From: Tissierellia bacterium
Lineage (GTDB): Bacteria; Bacillota; Clostridia; Tissierellales; Peptoniphilaceae
DNA length: 64,000 nt
NCBI GenBank assembly: GCA_012519495.1
Contig: JAAYQA010000016.1
Span: forward strand, 1 to 64,000
Direction: 5' to 3'
How positions within the stretch are numbered: the first letter of the stretch is position 1; each line of letters opens with the position of its first letter. This document shows positions 33,089 through 41,912 of the stretch, one piece after another. The notes under the pieces are model-generated. The model saw nothing but the letters and a program-made list of their open reading frames with translations. It ran no database searches and was not told the DNA's origin. Position numbers and translations under genes: made by a program.

Positions 33089-34817
33089 TTAAACGATTTG
33101 TTTCCTGTGCGAATCGCTCTCACCCCAATAATCCTCTCCCAATCGGAATAACACTTGCGTCGTAAAAATAAATGTGAGTAAATTGGCATCGTAATCGTAG
33201 CCTGCCTTTTTTCGTGTCCGTTTTTTTAATCTATATAGCAGTTCCTGTACCAACTTCGGTTGGAATATCCCTACTTTGTTGATCGCTTCATCCGACAAGT
33301 CACGTGCAAATATATGCGCATTATTCTCTATAAACGAAGCGACTGTCGGCGAAGTTAAAGGAAATTTTTTCTTTTTTGAATCGCTAAAGGAATGGCATTT
33401 TCATATGCCTTTTTTAGAATATGTTTTTCGTTCCCATGACATAGCTTGAATTGATCCGGTAATCGCTTGGCAAAATTAGCAATATTCTTCTCCAAGAAAG
33501 GAGAATAGCCGCACATGCCGTGATTCACGAGGATTTGCCCTGCCTGTTGGGTTACAAGATATTCCGGCAACAATAGACATTGTGCAAGTTCTCTGCTCCG
33601 TTCCAAAATACTCCCATGCAACAAATGCTTCTTCTTAGCAAAACCGGATTCGCTTATCTCCCACGAAATCTTCTCGCAATTGCGAAAGTATGGTAAAATT
33701 TTTTTTGCGCTCTCAATGCGAGGTCGCAAAGCATAAAGTGGGTCTTGCAGATTGTCAGCATACTTTAATAAATAAGACCGATAATATGCATCAGAAAGGT
33801 TTTTTTCGCCTCATTCTGAAATAGGATATTGCTTTCATTCCGGGTCTTTGCAGTAGCCGTTTTTGCTCTAAGCAATGCTTCCGCAAAAAAATCATATCCG
33901 TAAAACCATTCGTCCGCCCCTTCTCCTGACAATACACATTCAAAGCCGGTGTTATTTGCCGTATCAGTAAGTATATTTAAAGCAACCGGATTCAACTTCA
34001 GCAAAGGGGTTTCGATATGACAAAGCGTTTCTTCCAGATTCGCCTGTAACTGTTCTGTTCCTACTTCCACCCTATGTTGTGCCATTGATGGGAAATATGC
34101 TGCCGCGTGTTTTTGGAATGCCTTTTCACTCAATGCTCGGTCAGTAAAGCTTATAGAAAACAAAGAGACATCTGCCTGCAAAGAAACCAATTCCGCTAAT
34201 ATTACTGTGGAATCAAGCCCGCCGCTATAGAAGAGCGCGGTTCTTTTTTTTGTTTGCTGCAGCATATTCTCTAAATTTCCGTTCATAATATTCCGTAAGA
34301 TTACGGCAGCATCGTCTTCATCGGTTATCATTTCGCCTTCCGGACATGGCAAAGGAGACAGCACGATCTCAAAACTATCCTTCTTTAACACCAAAGACTC
34401 TCCGGCTTCCAAACGAAATACCCCGCTGAAAACCGTACGGTTTTCTAACGGCTTCCAATAAACAAAACACTCTGCTATGCCCTGCAAATCCGGCACAATA
34501 TCGACGAAGGGCAATCCGAGTAAAGCTTTTATCTCTGAGGCGAAATAGATGATTCCGTTCCGAACAATCCAGTATAAACTCCCATGCCCCACCGTATCAC
34601 GCCGAAAGATGACCGTCCCCGATTCGTCCCATGTACAATGTATATCTGCCAAATCATCCTGTTTCGGACTCTCGCACAGATAGAAGTTTTTCGTATTGAC
34701 CCTGACTTCATAAAAGGAAAACCGGTCTTTCATTGCATGCATCATTTGCTTAACTCGTATTTTTTCATTCTCAAGTTGTAACGGTTTCCCTGAATAAAAT
34801 CCGGCTCGTGTTTGCAT
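33089..34817 (-). pseudogene. Asparagine-synthetase-like gene interrupted by two frameshifts
   Basis: Three consecutive frames (34817-33765, ~33810-33355, ~33370-33089) together give a ~576-residue asparagine synthetase B-like protein. Frame 1 carries an Ntn-type N-terminal domain without Cys2 (MQTRAG), so it has no glutaminase nucleophile, then the ATP-pyrophosphatase motif YSGGLDST (197-204) and SGEGADE (297-303). The first break lies in a 7-A run (33800-33806), the second in one of two 6-A runs at 33365-33377; one extra A in each restores a continuous frame (AKKNLSDAYYRSYLLKYADN, then PLTSPTVASFIE). It is the first gene of the cluster, with AAAGGATG before ATG 34817. It could be a true pseudogene, a phase-variable gene or a homopolymer sequencing error. 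Confidence 0.75.
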
Positions 34818-35044
34818 GGATACATCCTTTTCTTATTATTTACTTGTATTTGTTGCGCTAATTTATTTGTATCATATCCCACGTATGTACAATATATGTG
34901 TTATCTATATAAAGTTGCTATAGAATGCTAACAATCCCATCAGCCCATCCCGTTTTTGCCAAAAAAAAAGAGACATTCGCACGGTTTCCTGCCTACCGCA
35001 AACAAATGTATCTTTCGCTCCGCTTATGTAAACATTCCTAACAT

Positions 35045-35070
35045 AAAAGGCGCCGCCCGGGCGCCTTTTT
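35045..35070. terminator. Terminator downstream of mop (repeat copy 2)
   Basis: AAAAGGCGCC, loop, GGGCGCC and TTTTT, identical to 26260-26285 except for one base. It lies after the mop stop codon. The rest of 34818-35079 holds AT-rich DNA upstream of the TOMM operon with several -10-like boxes (for example TATATT, TATGAT on the minus strand) but no clear promoter pair and no ORF. Confidence 0.8.
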
Positions 35071-35079
35071 GTTTCTGTA

Positions 35080-35292
35080 TTATCCTTCGGTTCCAACCAT
35101 CACATTGCTCGCCTTGATTACGGCGATGGCTTCTCCGCCTTCTTTCAGGCCGAGCTCTTCAATCGACGCATTGGTAATGACCGACGTAATTACAACATCC
35201 GGTGCGATCTCAATCTTCACCACGCCATTGACCGCGCCTTTCTCCAAACCGACCACTTTGCCTTTAAACTGATTTCTTGCACTGAGTTTCAT
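35080..35292 (-). CDS. Molybdenum-pterin/molybdate-binding protein (Mop, TOBE domain)
   Basis: A 70-residue molbindin: MKLSARNQFKGKVVGLEKGA, VNGVVKIEI, ITSVITNASIEELGLKEGG and AIAVIKASNVMV cover one complete TOBE/Mop domain (PF03459). Such proteins form hexamers that store or buffer molybdate. No molybdate transporter or molybdoenzyme is encoded nearby. GAGGAGG precedes the ATG; it is monocistronic. Confidence 0.92.
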   Translation of the reverse strand: MKLSARNQFKGKVVGLEKGAVNGVVKIEIAPDVVITSVITNASIEELGLKEGGEAIAVIKASNVMVGTEG

Positions 35293-35360
35293 ATTATTGT
35301 TCCTCCTCGGATTATCTTTATTGCGACGTTTTTCTATCGTCTGTTTAATCTATACCCTTA

Positions 35361-36110
35361 TTATCTAAGAATAACCTCAAACAATTTCGGCCACCATTTT
35401 CCGGTGATGTAGAAGCGATCGTCTTTGATATGGGCGATGCCGTTCAGGACGTCGGCGGTTTGCTGTTCTTCTTCCGTGAGAAGGTTTAAGAAGGTGTAGC
35501 GGGTTTCGACTTCGCCGGTTTCGGGATCAATTTTTACGATATCGTCGGTTTGCCAGATATTGGCGTAGAGCTTTCCGTTGGCGTATTCCAGTTCGTTCAG
35601 CCGTTCGACCGGCGTGCCGGTTTCTTTTACGGTGACGCGTCCGGTTTCTTCCAGTGTTTCCGGATCGAGCCGGCGGATCTCTGCCGTGCCGTCGGACATG
35701 TACAGGGTGTCTTCTCCCATGGCAATGCCCCAGCCTTCGCCGGAATAGGTGTGCACGCCTTTTTCTTCCAGGGTGACGGGATCGCGGATGAACAGGGTTT
35801 CTTCTTGCCAGCTGAGCTGCAGGATGCGGTCGCCCGCCTGTGTGATGCCCTCACCAAAAAAGGAGTCCGCCAAATCGACTCGGGAAACGACGGCTTCTTC
35901 GACTAAGCTGTAGATGCCGGCAAAGGATTCGCCGTATTGCCCGCCCGATACGAGAAGATCATCGCCCTGCATCTCCAGTCCCTGCGTGAAGATGCTCGTA
36001 TCAAACGGGCGTTCTCCCACGACTTCGGATACGGGTTGTTCGGAAAGTGCACTGCAGCCGACGCTCAGTAAAAGCAGCCCGGCCAGGGCTGCTAAAATCC
36101 GCTTACGCAT
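35361..36110 (-). CDS. Glutaminyl-peptide cyclotransferase-like lipoprotein
   Basis: A 249-residue secreted lipoprotein (signal with lipobox LSVGC, Cys ~19) with the five-bladed propeller of glutamine cyclotransferases (PF05096): FTQGLEMQGDDLLVSGGQYG, EGWGIAMGEDTLYMSDGTAE, RLNELEYANGKLYANIWQTD and VLNGIAHIKDDRFYITGKWW. These enzymes convert N-terminal Gln to pyroglutamate. ATG 36110 was chosen because it gives the signal peptide; it overlaps the preceding gene by 8 nt. Last gene of the his-led operon. Confidence 0.85.
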   Translation of the reverse strand: MRKRILAALAGLLLLSVGCSALSEQPVSEVVGERPFDTSIFTQGLEMQGDDLLVSGGQYGESFAGIYSLVEEAVVSRVDLADSFFGEGITQAGDRILQLSWQEETLFIRDPVTLEEKGVHTYSGEGWGIAMGEDTLYMSDGTAEIRRLDPETLEETGRVTVKETGTPVERLNELEYANGKLYANIWQTDDIVKIDPETGEVETRYTFLNLLTEEEQQTADVLNGIAHIKDDRFYITGKWWPKLFEVILR

Positions 36111-37053
36111 CGGGAAGTTCCATGGTTTCCGGTTTGCGCAGGCGCTGATGTTTGAAGATAGGCACATCGTATTCTTTCCCCAACGCGCGCACAAGGTCCT
36201 TATAATGGCCTTTCATTTTGTCGTGAAAAGCGATCGCACAAATCCCGCCGTCTATCGCATCGATAGCGTTTTTTGCGCGTTCAAAGCCGTCTTCGTTTTC
36301 GTATTCTCCGGCAACCAGCCACTGATTTGCCAGTATATGCGTGACGCCGAAGGTCTGGTTTTCCCAGACGGTGTGCACCGCCTGTGCAAAGGCCGGGTCA
36401 AAGTGCACCCCGCCCACGCATAGCAGATTATGCAGTTGCAGGCCGTCTTCCTGAAACACCTGCAGCAGTGCTTTTGCCAATACGGTGATTGCCCGGGGAT
36501 CTTCCCAGCTTTCTGTTTCACTCCCGATCTCTATATCCATCATGGGTACGGGATACTGGAGGAGTAGCGTCGCATCGTCATTGTCTTCTGTCATGCCGGA
36601 CCAGTGGGTGGCTTCCGGCACAACGCTGTAATCATCCAGCTTGAGCGCCTCTTTTTCCCTTTGCATCGCAGCCAGTAGATTGTGCATGTGTTGTGGCGAC
36701 GCCGGGCCGTATACGCCCTGATTCACATCGCCCAGGGAATGCACGGTAAATATATGCGGCGGAGCGGAAGCGCCTTCGTGCCAGGTCACCATGCCGGCAA
36801 CATTGTAATCCGAAAAGTGCTCGTTCATTAAGGGCAGATACCGGGGATAATCCAGGCAGATGGCCTGTTTGGCGGGAACAAAGGAAAACCGATTGCCGTT
36901 TTCGTCGGTATACTGCATGACTTCTTCGCCATCGCAAAAAATGCCGGTTTTTTCCTGCAAGACGCCCAGTTCCTGTAACGCCTGCCATACGTGATGCGCC
37001 ACCGGACCGAATGACGGGTCGGTGCAGATATAATAGACAGCTTTATAGGCCAT
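36103..37053 (-). CDS. D-aminoacyl-tRNA deacylase of the DTD2/GEK1 type
   Basis: A 316-residue protein resembling the archaeal/plant DTD2 family (PF04414). Corresponding stretches are WHEGASAPPHIFTVHSLGDV, ATHWSGM, LLCVGGVHFDPAF (GGGHYAP-like, ~214-224) and THILANQ, with a final FHDKMKGHYKDLVRAL. The family hydrolyses D-aminoacyl-tRNA using zinc. It is rare in bacteria, and two metal-motif residues differ from the archaeal form, so the activity may differ. It overlaps the WYL regulator gene (11 nt) and the cyclotransferase gene (8 nt). Confidence 0.6.
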   Translation of the reverse strand: MAYKAVYYICTDPSFGPVAHHVWQALQELGVLQEKTGIFCDGEEVMQYTDENGNRFSFVPAKQAICLDYPRYLPLMNEHFSDYNVAGMVTWHEGASAPPHIFTVHSLGDVNQGVYGPASPQHMHNLLAAMQREKEALKLDDYSVVPEATHWSGMTEDNDDATLLLQYPVPMMDIEIGSETESWEDPRAITVLAKALLQVFQEDGLQLHNLLCVGGVHFDPAFAQAVHTVWENQTFGVTHILANQWLVAGEYENEDGFERAKNAIDAIDGGICAIAFHDKMKGHYKDLVRALGKEYDVPIFKHQRLRKPETMELPDA

Positions 37054-38062
37054 AGCGTGCTCCCATCTCTTTCAGCGTTTCCTGCAGTCTCTGTACCAGG
37101 GATTCAGGAGCCGTTACCGTTACGCTGGGTCCGTATTGCAAAGCCCAGTGCAACATGGCGGTTTCATTGACTGTAACCGTTATTTCCACTTGCTCATCAT
37201 CGGTTTTTCGGACGCGGATATCGGTGCCGAACCAGTCGATAATCTGCTGCATAAAAGACAAAGGCGCATTGAACACGCATTTTACCGCCGGTCCCGTAAA
37301 CATATAAATGTGCTCGGCCATGTGTTTCGGCAATTTGAGTCCTTTGCGATAACCCTTGTTTCTTGCGAGCGGAAGGGCCGGTTCGTCCAGCAGACGGATC
37401 TCTGTGATGCGGTCCACCCGGTACTGGGAAAGCCCCTCATGCTCTTCATGATTGCAAAGCAAATAATACCAGCCGTTGGATGCAATGATGCGATAGGGAT
37501 TGATCCGGTATTCGCGAATGCTGCCGTCATCCCGCCGACGGGGCTGGGTTTTCTTTCGGTGATTGTATTCCAGATACTGAAACTGGACCATTTTCTCTTC
37601 CCGGATAGCTTCATCCAGAATCTCCAGCGTGTAAAAAAACTGCGGATTGGGATCCCCGATCTGTTCCACCGGGACCATGTGTTCATGCGTGGCCTTAAAC
37701 TGTGCACTTCCCAATGATACGATCTTTTCAATCAGATCCTTCAGCATATGCTTGGGAATATTTTTGGAAAACAGCAAGCCGTCGATCAGATATTTCAGTT
37801 CCAGATCTTCAATTTCCGCATCGTAATACCAGTTGTGAATACTGGTAAACTCTTCCCCTGTTTTCTTGTGTACCCGCGTCCGTTCGTCGTATTCGATGGG
37901 AAGGCCGAATTCTTTCATCTTCAGCAAATTGTCTTTTACGGTACGCCGGTCGATCTCGGTACCGTACTCACTTTTCAATTTGCGCATCATCGCCTGCACC
38001 GACATACGTCTTGTCGGATCGGTGTGGCGGCGCAAAATCTCCCACAATTGTAGAATTAACAT
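37043..38062 (-). CDS. WYL-domain transcriptional regulator
   Basis: A 339-residue regulator with an N-terminal winged HTH (MLILQLWEILRRHTDPTRRM to ~residue 65), a central WYL domain (MVQFQYLEYNHRKKTQPRRR, ~175-245, with INPYRIIASNGWYYLLC) and a WCX C-terminal extension. WYL domains bind nucleic-acid-derived ligands. ATG 38062 lies after AGGGGGAAAGG, 10 nt past the hisK stop, and gives the family start; an upstream extension inside hisK is not used. Its position in a his operon is unusual. Confidence 0.88.
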   Translation of the reverse strand: MLILQLWEILRRHTDPTRRMSVQAMMRKLKSEYGTEIDRRTVKDNLLKMKEFGLPIEYDERTRVHKKTGEEFTSIHNWYYDAEIEDLELKYLIDGLLFSKNIPKHMLKDLIEKIVSLGSAQFKATHEHMVPVEQIGDPNPQFFYTLEILDEAIREEKMVQFQYLEYNHRKKTQPRRRDDGSIREYRINPYRIIASNGWYYLLCNHEEHEGLSQYRVDRITEIRLLDEPALPLARNKGYRKGLKLPKHMAEHIYMFTGPAVKCVFNAPLSFMQQIIDWFGTDIRVRKTDDEQVEITVTVNETAMLHWALQYGPSVTVTAPESLVQRLQETLKEMGARYGL

Positions 38063-38072
38063 GCCTTTCCCC

Positions 38073-38909
38073 CTATATTTGCATTCTTTCCCATATGGCA
38101 TCCTGTCTGAGCCGGTATACATAGCGAAAACCGGCTTCTTTTGCATAGCGAATGGCTTCGTCCCAGCCTTCCCCCAGCGCATTGGGCGCATGGGCATCCG
38201 CCTGCAGCGTGATTCTTGCGTTCAGACGGCACAGATGTTCCATTAAAAAACGGTCGGGATACGGCGTAAGCAGACCTGCGCGCTTCATTCCGCCGAAATT
38301 CACTTCAAACACCAGATCCTTGCGCTGATTCACAATCCCGATCAGCGCATCGCGGGCTATCTTTCTGTAACTCTCCGCTGTTTCGTCAAAAAACCCATTG
38401 CGGTCATTATATTTTCGCAGCAGATCAAAATGGCCGACAATATCCACCTGCGGACGCAAAGCACTGCGTACCACGGCGTCATAATATGCCTGCACGGCCT
38501 GCAGGGCATCGCCCCCGAAACCTTCCTCCACCAAAACGGCAAAGCTCTCCCTGCTTTCGTCCACTGCATAGGTTTTTCCTTTTACATGCAACTGATGCAC
38601 CGAACCGATGATAAAGTCGTAGCGCGAAAAGGGCACAAAACCTTCCGGTGTATCCAGATCCCATTCCAGTCCCGTCAGCAGTTCTAAATCATCGCGGTAT
38701 TTTTCTTTCATGGCATCCATCGCATCCAGATAAGCCGCTTCCGCGCGCGGTGTCATGGCGTAGTCATTGGCAAAGGGCAAAGGCGAATGCGACGAAAACC
38801 CGAGCGCCAGATAATCCAGATCGACCGCCGCCCGGATCATCTCCTCCAGGGGCTTTTGTCCGTCACAAAAATCGGCATGCGTATGCAGATTAGCCTGCAA
38901 AGGGTTCAT
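38073..38909 (-). CDS. hisK: Histidinol-phosphatase, PHP family
   Basis: A 278-residue metal-dependent PHP phosphatase (HisJ/HisK type) performing the penultimate dephosphorylation of L-histidinol phosphate. Metal-binding motifs visible: [11 protein letters not shown] at the start, [25 protein letters not shown] and a final [14 protein letters not shown]. Overlaps hisIE by 4 nt. Confidence 0.92.
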   Translation of the reverse strand: MNPLQANLHTHADFCDGQKPLEEMIRAAVDLDYLALGFSSHSPLPFANDYAMTPRAEAAYLDAMDAMKEKYRDDLELLTGLEWDLDTPEGFVPFSRYDFIIGSVHQLHVKGKTYAVDESRESFAVLVEEGFGGDALQAVQAYYDAVVRSALRPQVDIVGHFDLLRKYNDRNGFFDETAESYRKIARDALIGIVNQRKDLVFEVNFGGMKRAGLLTPYPDRFLMEHLCRLNARITLQADAHAPNALGEGWDEAIRYAKEAGFRYVYRLRQDAIWERMQI

Positions 38910-39544
38910 CGCATTTTCTCCTGTTTGACTTTTACATCCACAATATCGCGGCCGGCCAGTTCCTTTTTGATATCTTCCAAGGTGATTCCCCGGTCGATCA
39001 TCAAAACGGTCAGGTGATACAGCAAATCCCCGATCTCATAGATCATTTCCGCCCGGTCATTGTCTTTGGCTGCGATGATGACTTCCGTGCATTCTTCGCC
39101 CACTTTCTTCAGAATTTTGTCGAGACCTTTTTCAAACAGATAGGTCGTATAGGAATTCTCCGGCAAATCACGTTTGCGGCCCATGAGCTTGTCGTAGAGT
39201 TTTTCGTACGTGAAGGTGTCTTCTTCGCCCGCATCCGCCTGCAGCGTTTCAAAAAAACAGCTCGGGGAACCCGTATGGCAGGCCGGCCCCTCCTGTTCCA
39301 CCTCAATCAATAGCGTGTCGCGGTCGCAATCGGTTTTGATTGCGCGGATCTTTTGCACATGGCCGCTCGTCTCCCCTTTTTTCCACAGGGTTTTGCGGCT
39401 GCGGCTGTAAAAGCAGGTATAGCCTTCGTCCAGGCTTTTTTGCAGCGACTCTTCATTCATATAGGCAAGCATCAAAACCTGTTTTGTATTGACATCCTGC
39501 ACAATGGCGGGTATCAGCCCGTTTTGGTACACCAGTTCCATCAT
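38906..39544 (-). CDS. hisIE: Bifunctional phosphoribosyl-AMP cyclohydrolase / phosphoribosyl-ATP pyrophosphatase
   Basis: A 212-residue fusion. HisI part: [53 protein letters not shown] with the zinc cysteine. HisE part (~120-212): [25 protein letters not shown] and [13 protein letters not shown]. Catalyses steps 2 and 3 of histidine synthesis. ATGA overlaps on both sides. Confidence 0.96.
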   Translation of the reverse strand: MMELVYQNGLIPAIVQDVNTKQVLMLAYMNEESLQKSLDEGYTCFYSRSRKTLWKKGETSGHVQKIRAIKTDCDRDTLLIEVEQEGPACHTGSPSCFFETLQADAGEEDTFTYEKLYDKLMGRKRDLPENSYTTYLFEKGLDKILKKVGEECTEVIIAAKDNDRAEMIYEIGDLLYHLTVLMIDRGITLEDIKKELAGRDIVDVKVKQEKMR

Positions 39545-40272
39545 AGCTGTTCTCCTGCGGCTTGCAGGGCCTCTTTGAGCGTCAGCTTTCCTTCATACAT
39601 GGCTTTCCCCAAAATGGCACCGCCCATGCCGATTTTTGCGAGCGTCCCGATCTCTTCCGCCCGGGTCAGTCCGCCCGATGCAATCAGATGCACGGCTTTT
39701 CCCCGCAGGCGGTTTGTCAGCGCCTGATACCCGGCCGTGTCTGTACCTTGGAGCATACCGTCGCGGCTGATTTCTGTCCAGATGATCGTCTTTACACCGC
39801 GCCCCACGAGATCTTCCGCCAGGTCAAGCGCGTCGGTATCTGCCACTTCTTTCCAGCCGCGCACCGCCGGCTTGCCGTTTTTCACATCGATCCCGACGGC
39901 GATCTGATCGCCATAATCCTGCAGACAGGCGCGGAGAAAGTCCGGTGCTTCAATGGCAGCCGTCCCCAAAATGATGCGGTCAACTCCGGTCAAAAGGAGT
40001 TTTTTAACCGTATCCGGCGTGCGGATGCCGCCGCCGGTCTGCACAAACAGTTCGGTTTTTTCGCAGATATCGCGCAGAATCTCGCCGTGCTGCGGTACGC
40101 CGCTCCGGGCGCCGTTTAAGTCCACAATATGCAGGCGTTTGGCGCCTTTTTGTTCGAGTTCGATTGCCAGAGAAACCGGATCATCATGATATACGGTCAC
40201 CTGATCGTAGTCTCCCTTTTGCAGGCGGACGGCTTTCCCGTCCAGTAAGTCGATCGCAGGATACAGGATCAT
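39541..40272 (-). CDS. hisA: ProFAR isomerase
   Basis: A 243-residue TIM barrel, 1-(5-phosphoribosyl)-5-[(5-phosphoribosylamino)methylideneamino]imidazole-4-carboxamide isomerase. Conserved strands: [20 protein letters not shown] with catalytic Asp, [24 protein letters not shown] with the second catalytic Asp, and [13 protein letters not shown]. In most Bacillota hisF follows; here hisIE follows directly with a 4-nt overlap and no hisF. Confidence 0.95.
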   Translation of the reverse strand: MILYPAIDLLDGKAVRLQKGDYDQVTVYHDDPVSLAIELEQKGAKRLHIVDLNGARSGVPQHGEILRDICEKTELFVQTGGGIRTPDTVKKLLLTGVDRIILGTAAIEAPDFLRACLQDYGDQIAVGIDVKNGKPAVRGWKEVADTDALDLAEDLVGRGVKTIIWTEISRDGMLQGTDTAGYQALTNRLRGKAVHLIASGGLTRAEEIGTLAKIGMGGAILGKAMYEGKLTLKEALQAAGEQL

Positions 40273-40847
40273 TCCAACACTCCTTTTGTACTCAGCACGC
40301 GGGCATCGCCCGTTTTTTCCAGCGCTTTGCGAAATGCATGCGCGAAGGCTTTAAAGCAGGCTTCGGCAATATGATGGGAGTTTTTGCCGGCCATTTGTTT
40401 CAAATGCAGTGTAATGCCCGCCGATCGAACCAAAGCGGTAAAAAACTCCTCCACCAGTTCCAGATCAAACGCCCCCACACGCTGCGTGGGAAACGCCGCA
40501 TCAAAGCTGAGATGCCCGCGGCCGCTGATATCGAGCGCGCAGAGAACCAGCGCCTCATCCATCGGGATCAGCGCATCGCCATAGCGGGCAATGCCCTTTT
40601 TCTCTCCTAAGGCCCCGCTTATGGCCTGCCCCAGCGTGATGCCGATGTCTTCCACTGTATGATGCCCGTCGATCTCGGTATCGCCTGTTGCCCGCACCCG
40701 AAGCCCCACACCTGCATGGCGGGCAAACAATGTGAGCATATGGTTCAGAAACGGAACCGGGCTTTCGATGTCCGCACCGGCGTCGGAATACAGATCCAAG
40801 GCCAATTCAATTTGTGTTTCGTTGGTATTTCTCGTAATGGTTGTCAT
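40269..40847 (-). CDS. hisB: Imidazoleglycerol-phosphate dehydratase
   Basis: A 192-residue monofunctional IGPD with DGHHTVEDIGITLGQA (HHxxE metal motif), RYGDALIPMDEALV and a late AGKNSHHIAEACFKAFAHA. Dehydrates IGP to imidazole acetol phosphate. Overlaps hisC and hisA by 4 nt each, leaving no space for hisH. Confidence 0.95.
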   Translation of the reverse strand: MTTITRNTNETQIELALDLYSDAGADIESPVPFLNHMLTLFARHAGVGLRVRATGDTEIDGHHTVEDIGITLGQAISGALGEKKGIARYGDALIPMDEALVLCALDISGRGHLSFDAAFPTQRVGAFDLELVEEFFTALVRSAGITLHLKQMAGKNSHHIAEACFKAFAHAFRKALEKTGDARVLSTKGVLE

Positions 40848-41908
40848 ACTTGCTCCTTTTGTATCGCCTCGATCGCTTGCAGGAGAGCGCGCATTTGTTC
40901 GGGCGTACCGATCGTGATCCGCAGCCGGTCATTCCAGCCGTCTTTTGGAAAAAACCGGACGAGGATCTTTTTTTCACGCAGTTTTTCAAAGTACGCGGCT
41001 GCCGGTAAATCGCCCGGGCGCGCCCATAAAAAGTTCGCCAGAGAATCCGTGCAGGAAAAGCCCCGCTGCGTCAGTGCGTCTTTGGTTTCTTTGCGGGTAT
41101 TCTGAATCTTTGCACAGCAATCCGCAAAATACGCGATATCTTCCAAACAGGCAATCGCAATTTTTGCCGTCAGTCGCCCCACAGAATAGGGATTTCGGGC
41201 AAATTGCAACCGGTTCAGATCTTCTGTTATTTCTGTGCGGGCCGCTGCAAAACCGAAGCGCAAACCCGCCAGGGAACGACTCTTCGAAAACGTCTGTACC
41301 ACTATCAGATTCTCATATTTTTCCAGTAAAGGCAAGGCCGAATGTGCACCAAAATCCACATAGGCTTCATCGATCACAACGGGGTGATCGGGGTTGGCCG
41401 AAAGGATCGCAGCGATCTCGTCCAATGTAAGTGCCAGGCCTGTCGGCGCATTGGGATTGGCAATCACAATCAGGCCGTCGTTGTTTTGGTAGTCCTCCGG
41501 ACAAACATGCAGATCCTTAAGCGGTATTTCCACCGCATCGCAATCATACACATCGGCGTATACGGAATAAAAACCGTAGCTGATGGCCGGATAGTATACG
41601 CGCCCGTTTTGTCCGTATGCCATAAAAAGCGTGGCCAGGACTTCATCGGAGCCGTTTCCAATAAAAAAGTCTCCCTTTACGGGATAGGCTTTTTTCAGCG
41701 CCGCACGCAGTTCACCGGCATCGGGATCCGGATACAAGCGCTGGGTATCCGAAAGCCTGTCCGCTTCTTCCCGCAGCAAACGCGCCACCCTAGGCGATGG
41801 CGGATACGGCGATTCGTTGGTATTCAGTTTGATGTATTTTTCTGTCGGTTGTTCGCCCGGTACATAGGGCACGAGTCTTTGCCAGCGGGCATGCAGAAAA
41901 CGGCTCAC
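40844..41908 (-). CDS. hisC: Histidinol-phosphate aminotransferase
   Basis: A 354-residue class I/II aminotransferase: KLNTNESPYPPSP, GNGSDEVLATLF, IANPNAPTGLALTLDEI, VVIDEAYVDFG, and the PLP-lysine motif VVQTFSKSRSLAGLRFG. Normal length. Four nt separate it from hisD. Confidence 0.95.
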   Translation of the reverse strand: MSRFLHARWQRLVPYVPGEQPTEKYIKLNTNESPYPPSPRVARLLREEADRLSDTQRLYPDPDAGELRAALKKAYPVKGDFFIGNGSDEVLATLFMAYGQNGRVYYPAISYGFYSVYADVYDCDAVEIPLKDLHVCPEDYQNNDGLIVIANPNAPTGLALTLDEIAAILSANPDHPVVIDEAYVDFGAHSALPLLEKYENLIVVQTFSKSRSLAGLRFGFAAARTEITEDLNRLQFARNPYSVGRLTAKIAIACLEDIAYFADCCAKIQNTRKETKDALTQRGFSCTDSLANFLWARPGDLPAAAYFEKLREKKILVRFFPKDGWNDRLRITIGTPEQMRALLQAIEAIQKEQV

Positions 41909-41912
41909 AGCG

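Noticed and set aside
33765..33810. Programmed -1 frameshifting in the asparagine-synthetase-like gene
   Set aside because: The A7 run is not in a standard X-XXY-YYZ slippery heptamer frame, no stimulatory hairpin or pseudoknot was seen and a second frameshift would also be needed; indels are simpler.
26120..34817. Integrative element with integrase at tRNA-Ala
   Set aside because: No integrase, relaxase or partial tRNA copy was found; only the terminator repeats support a boundary.
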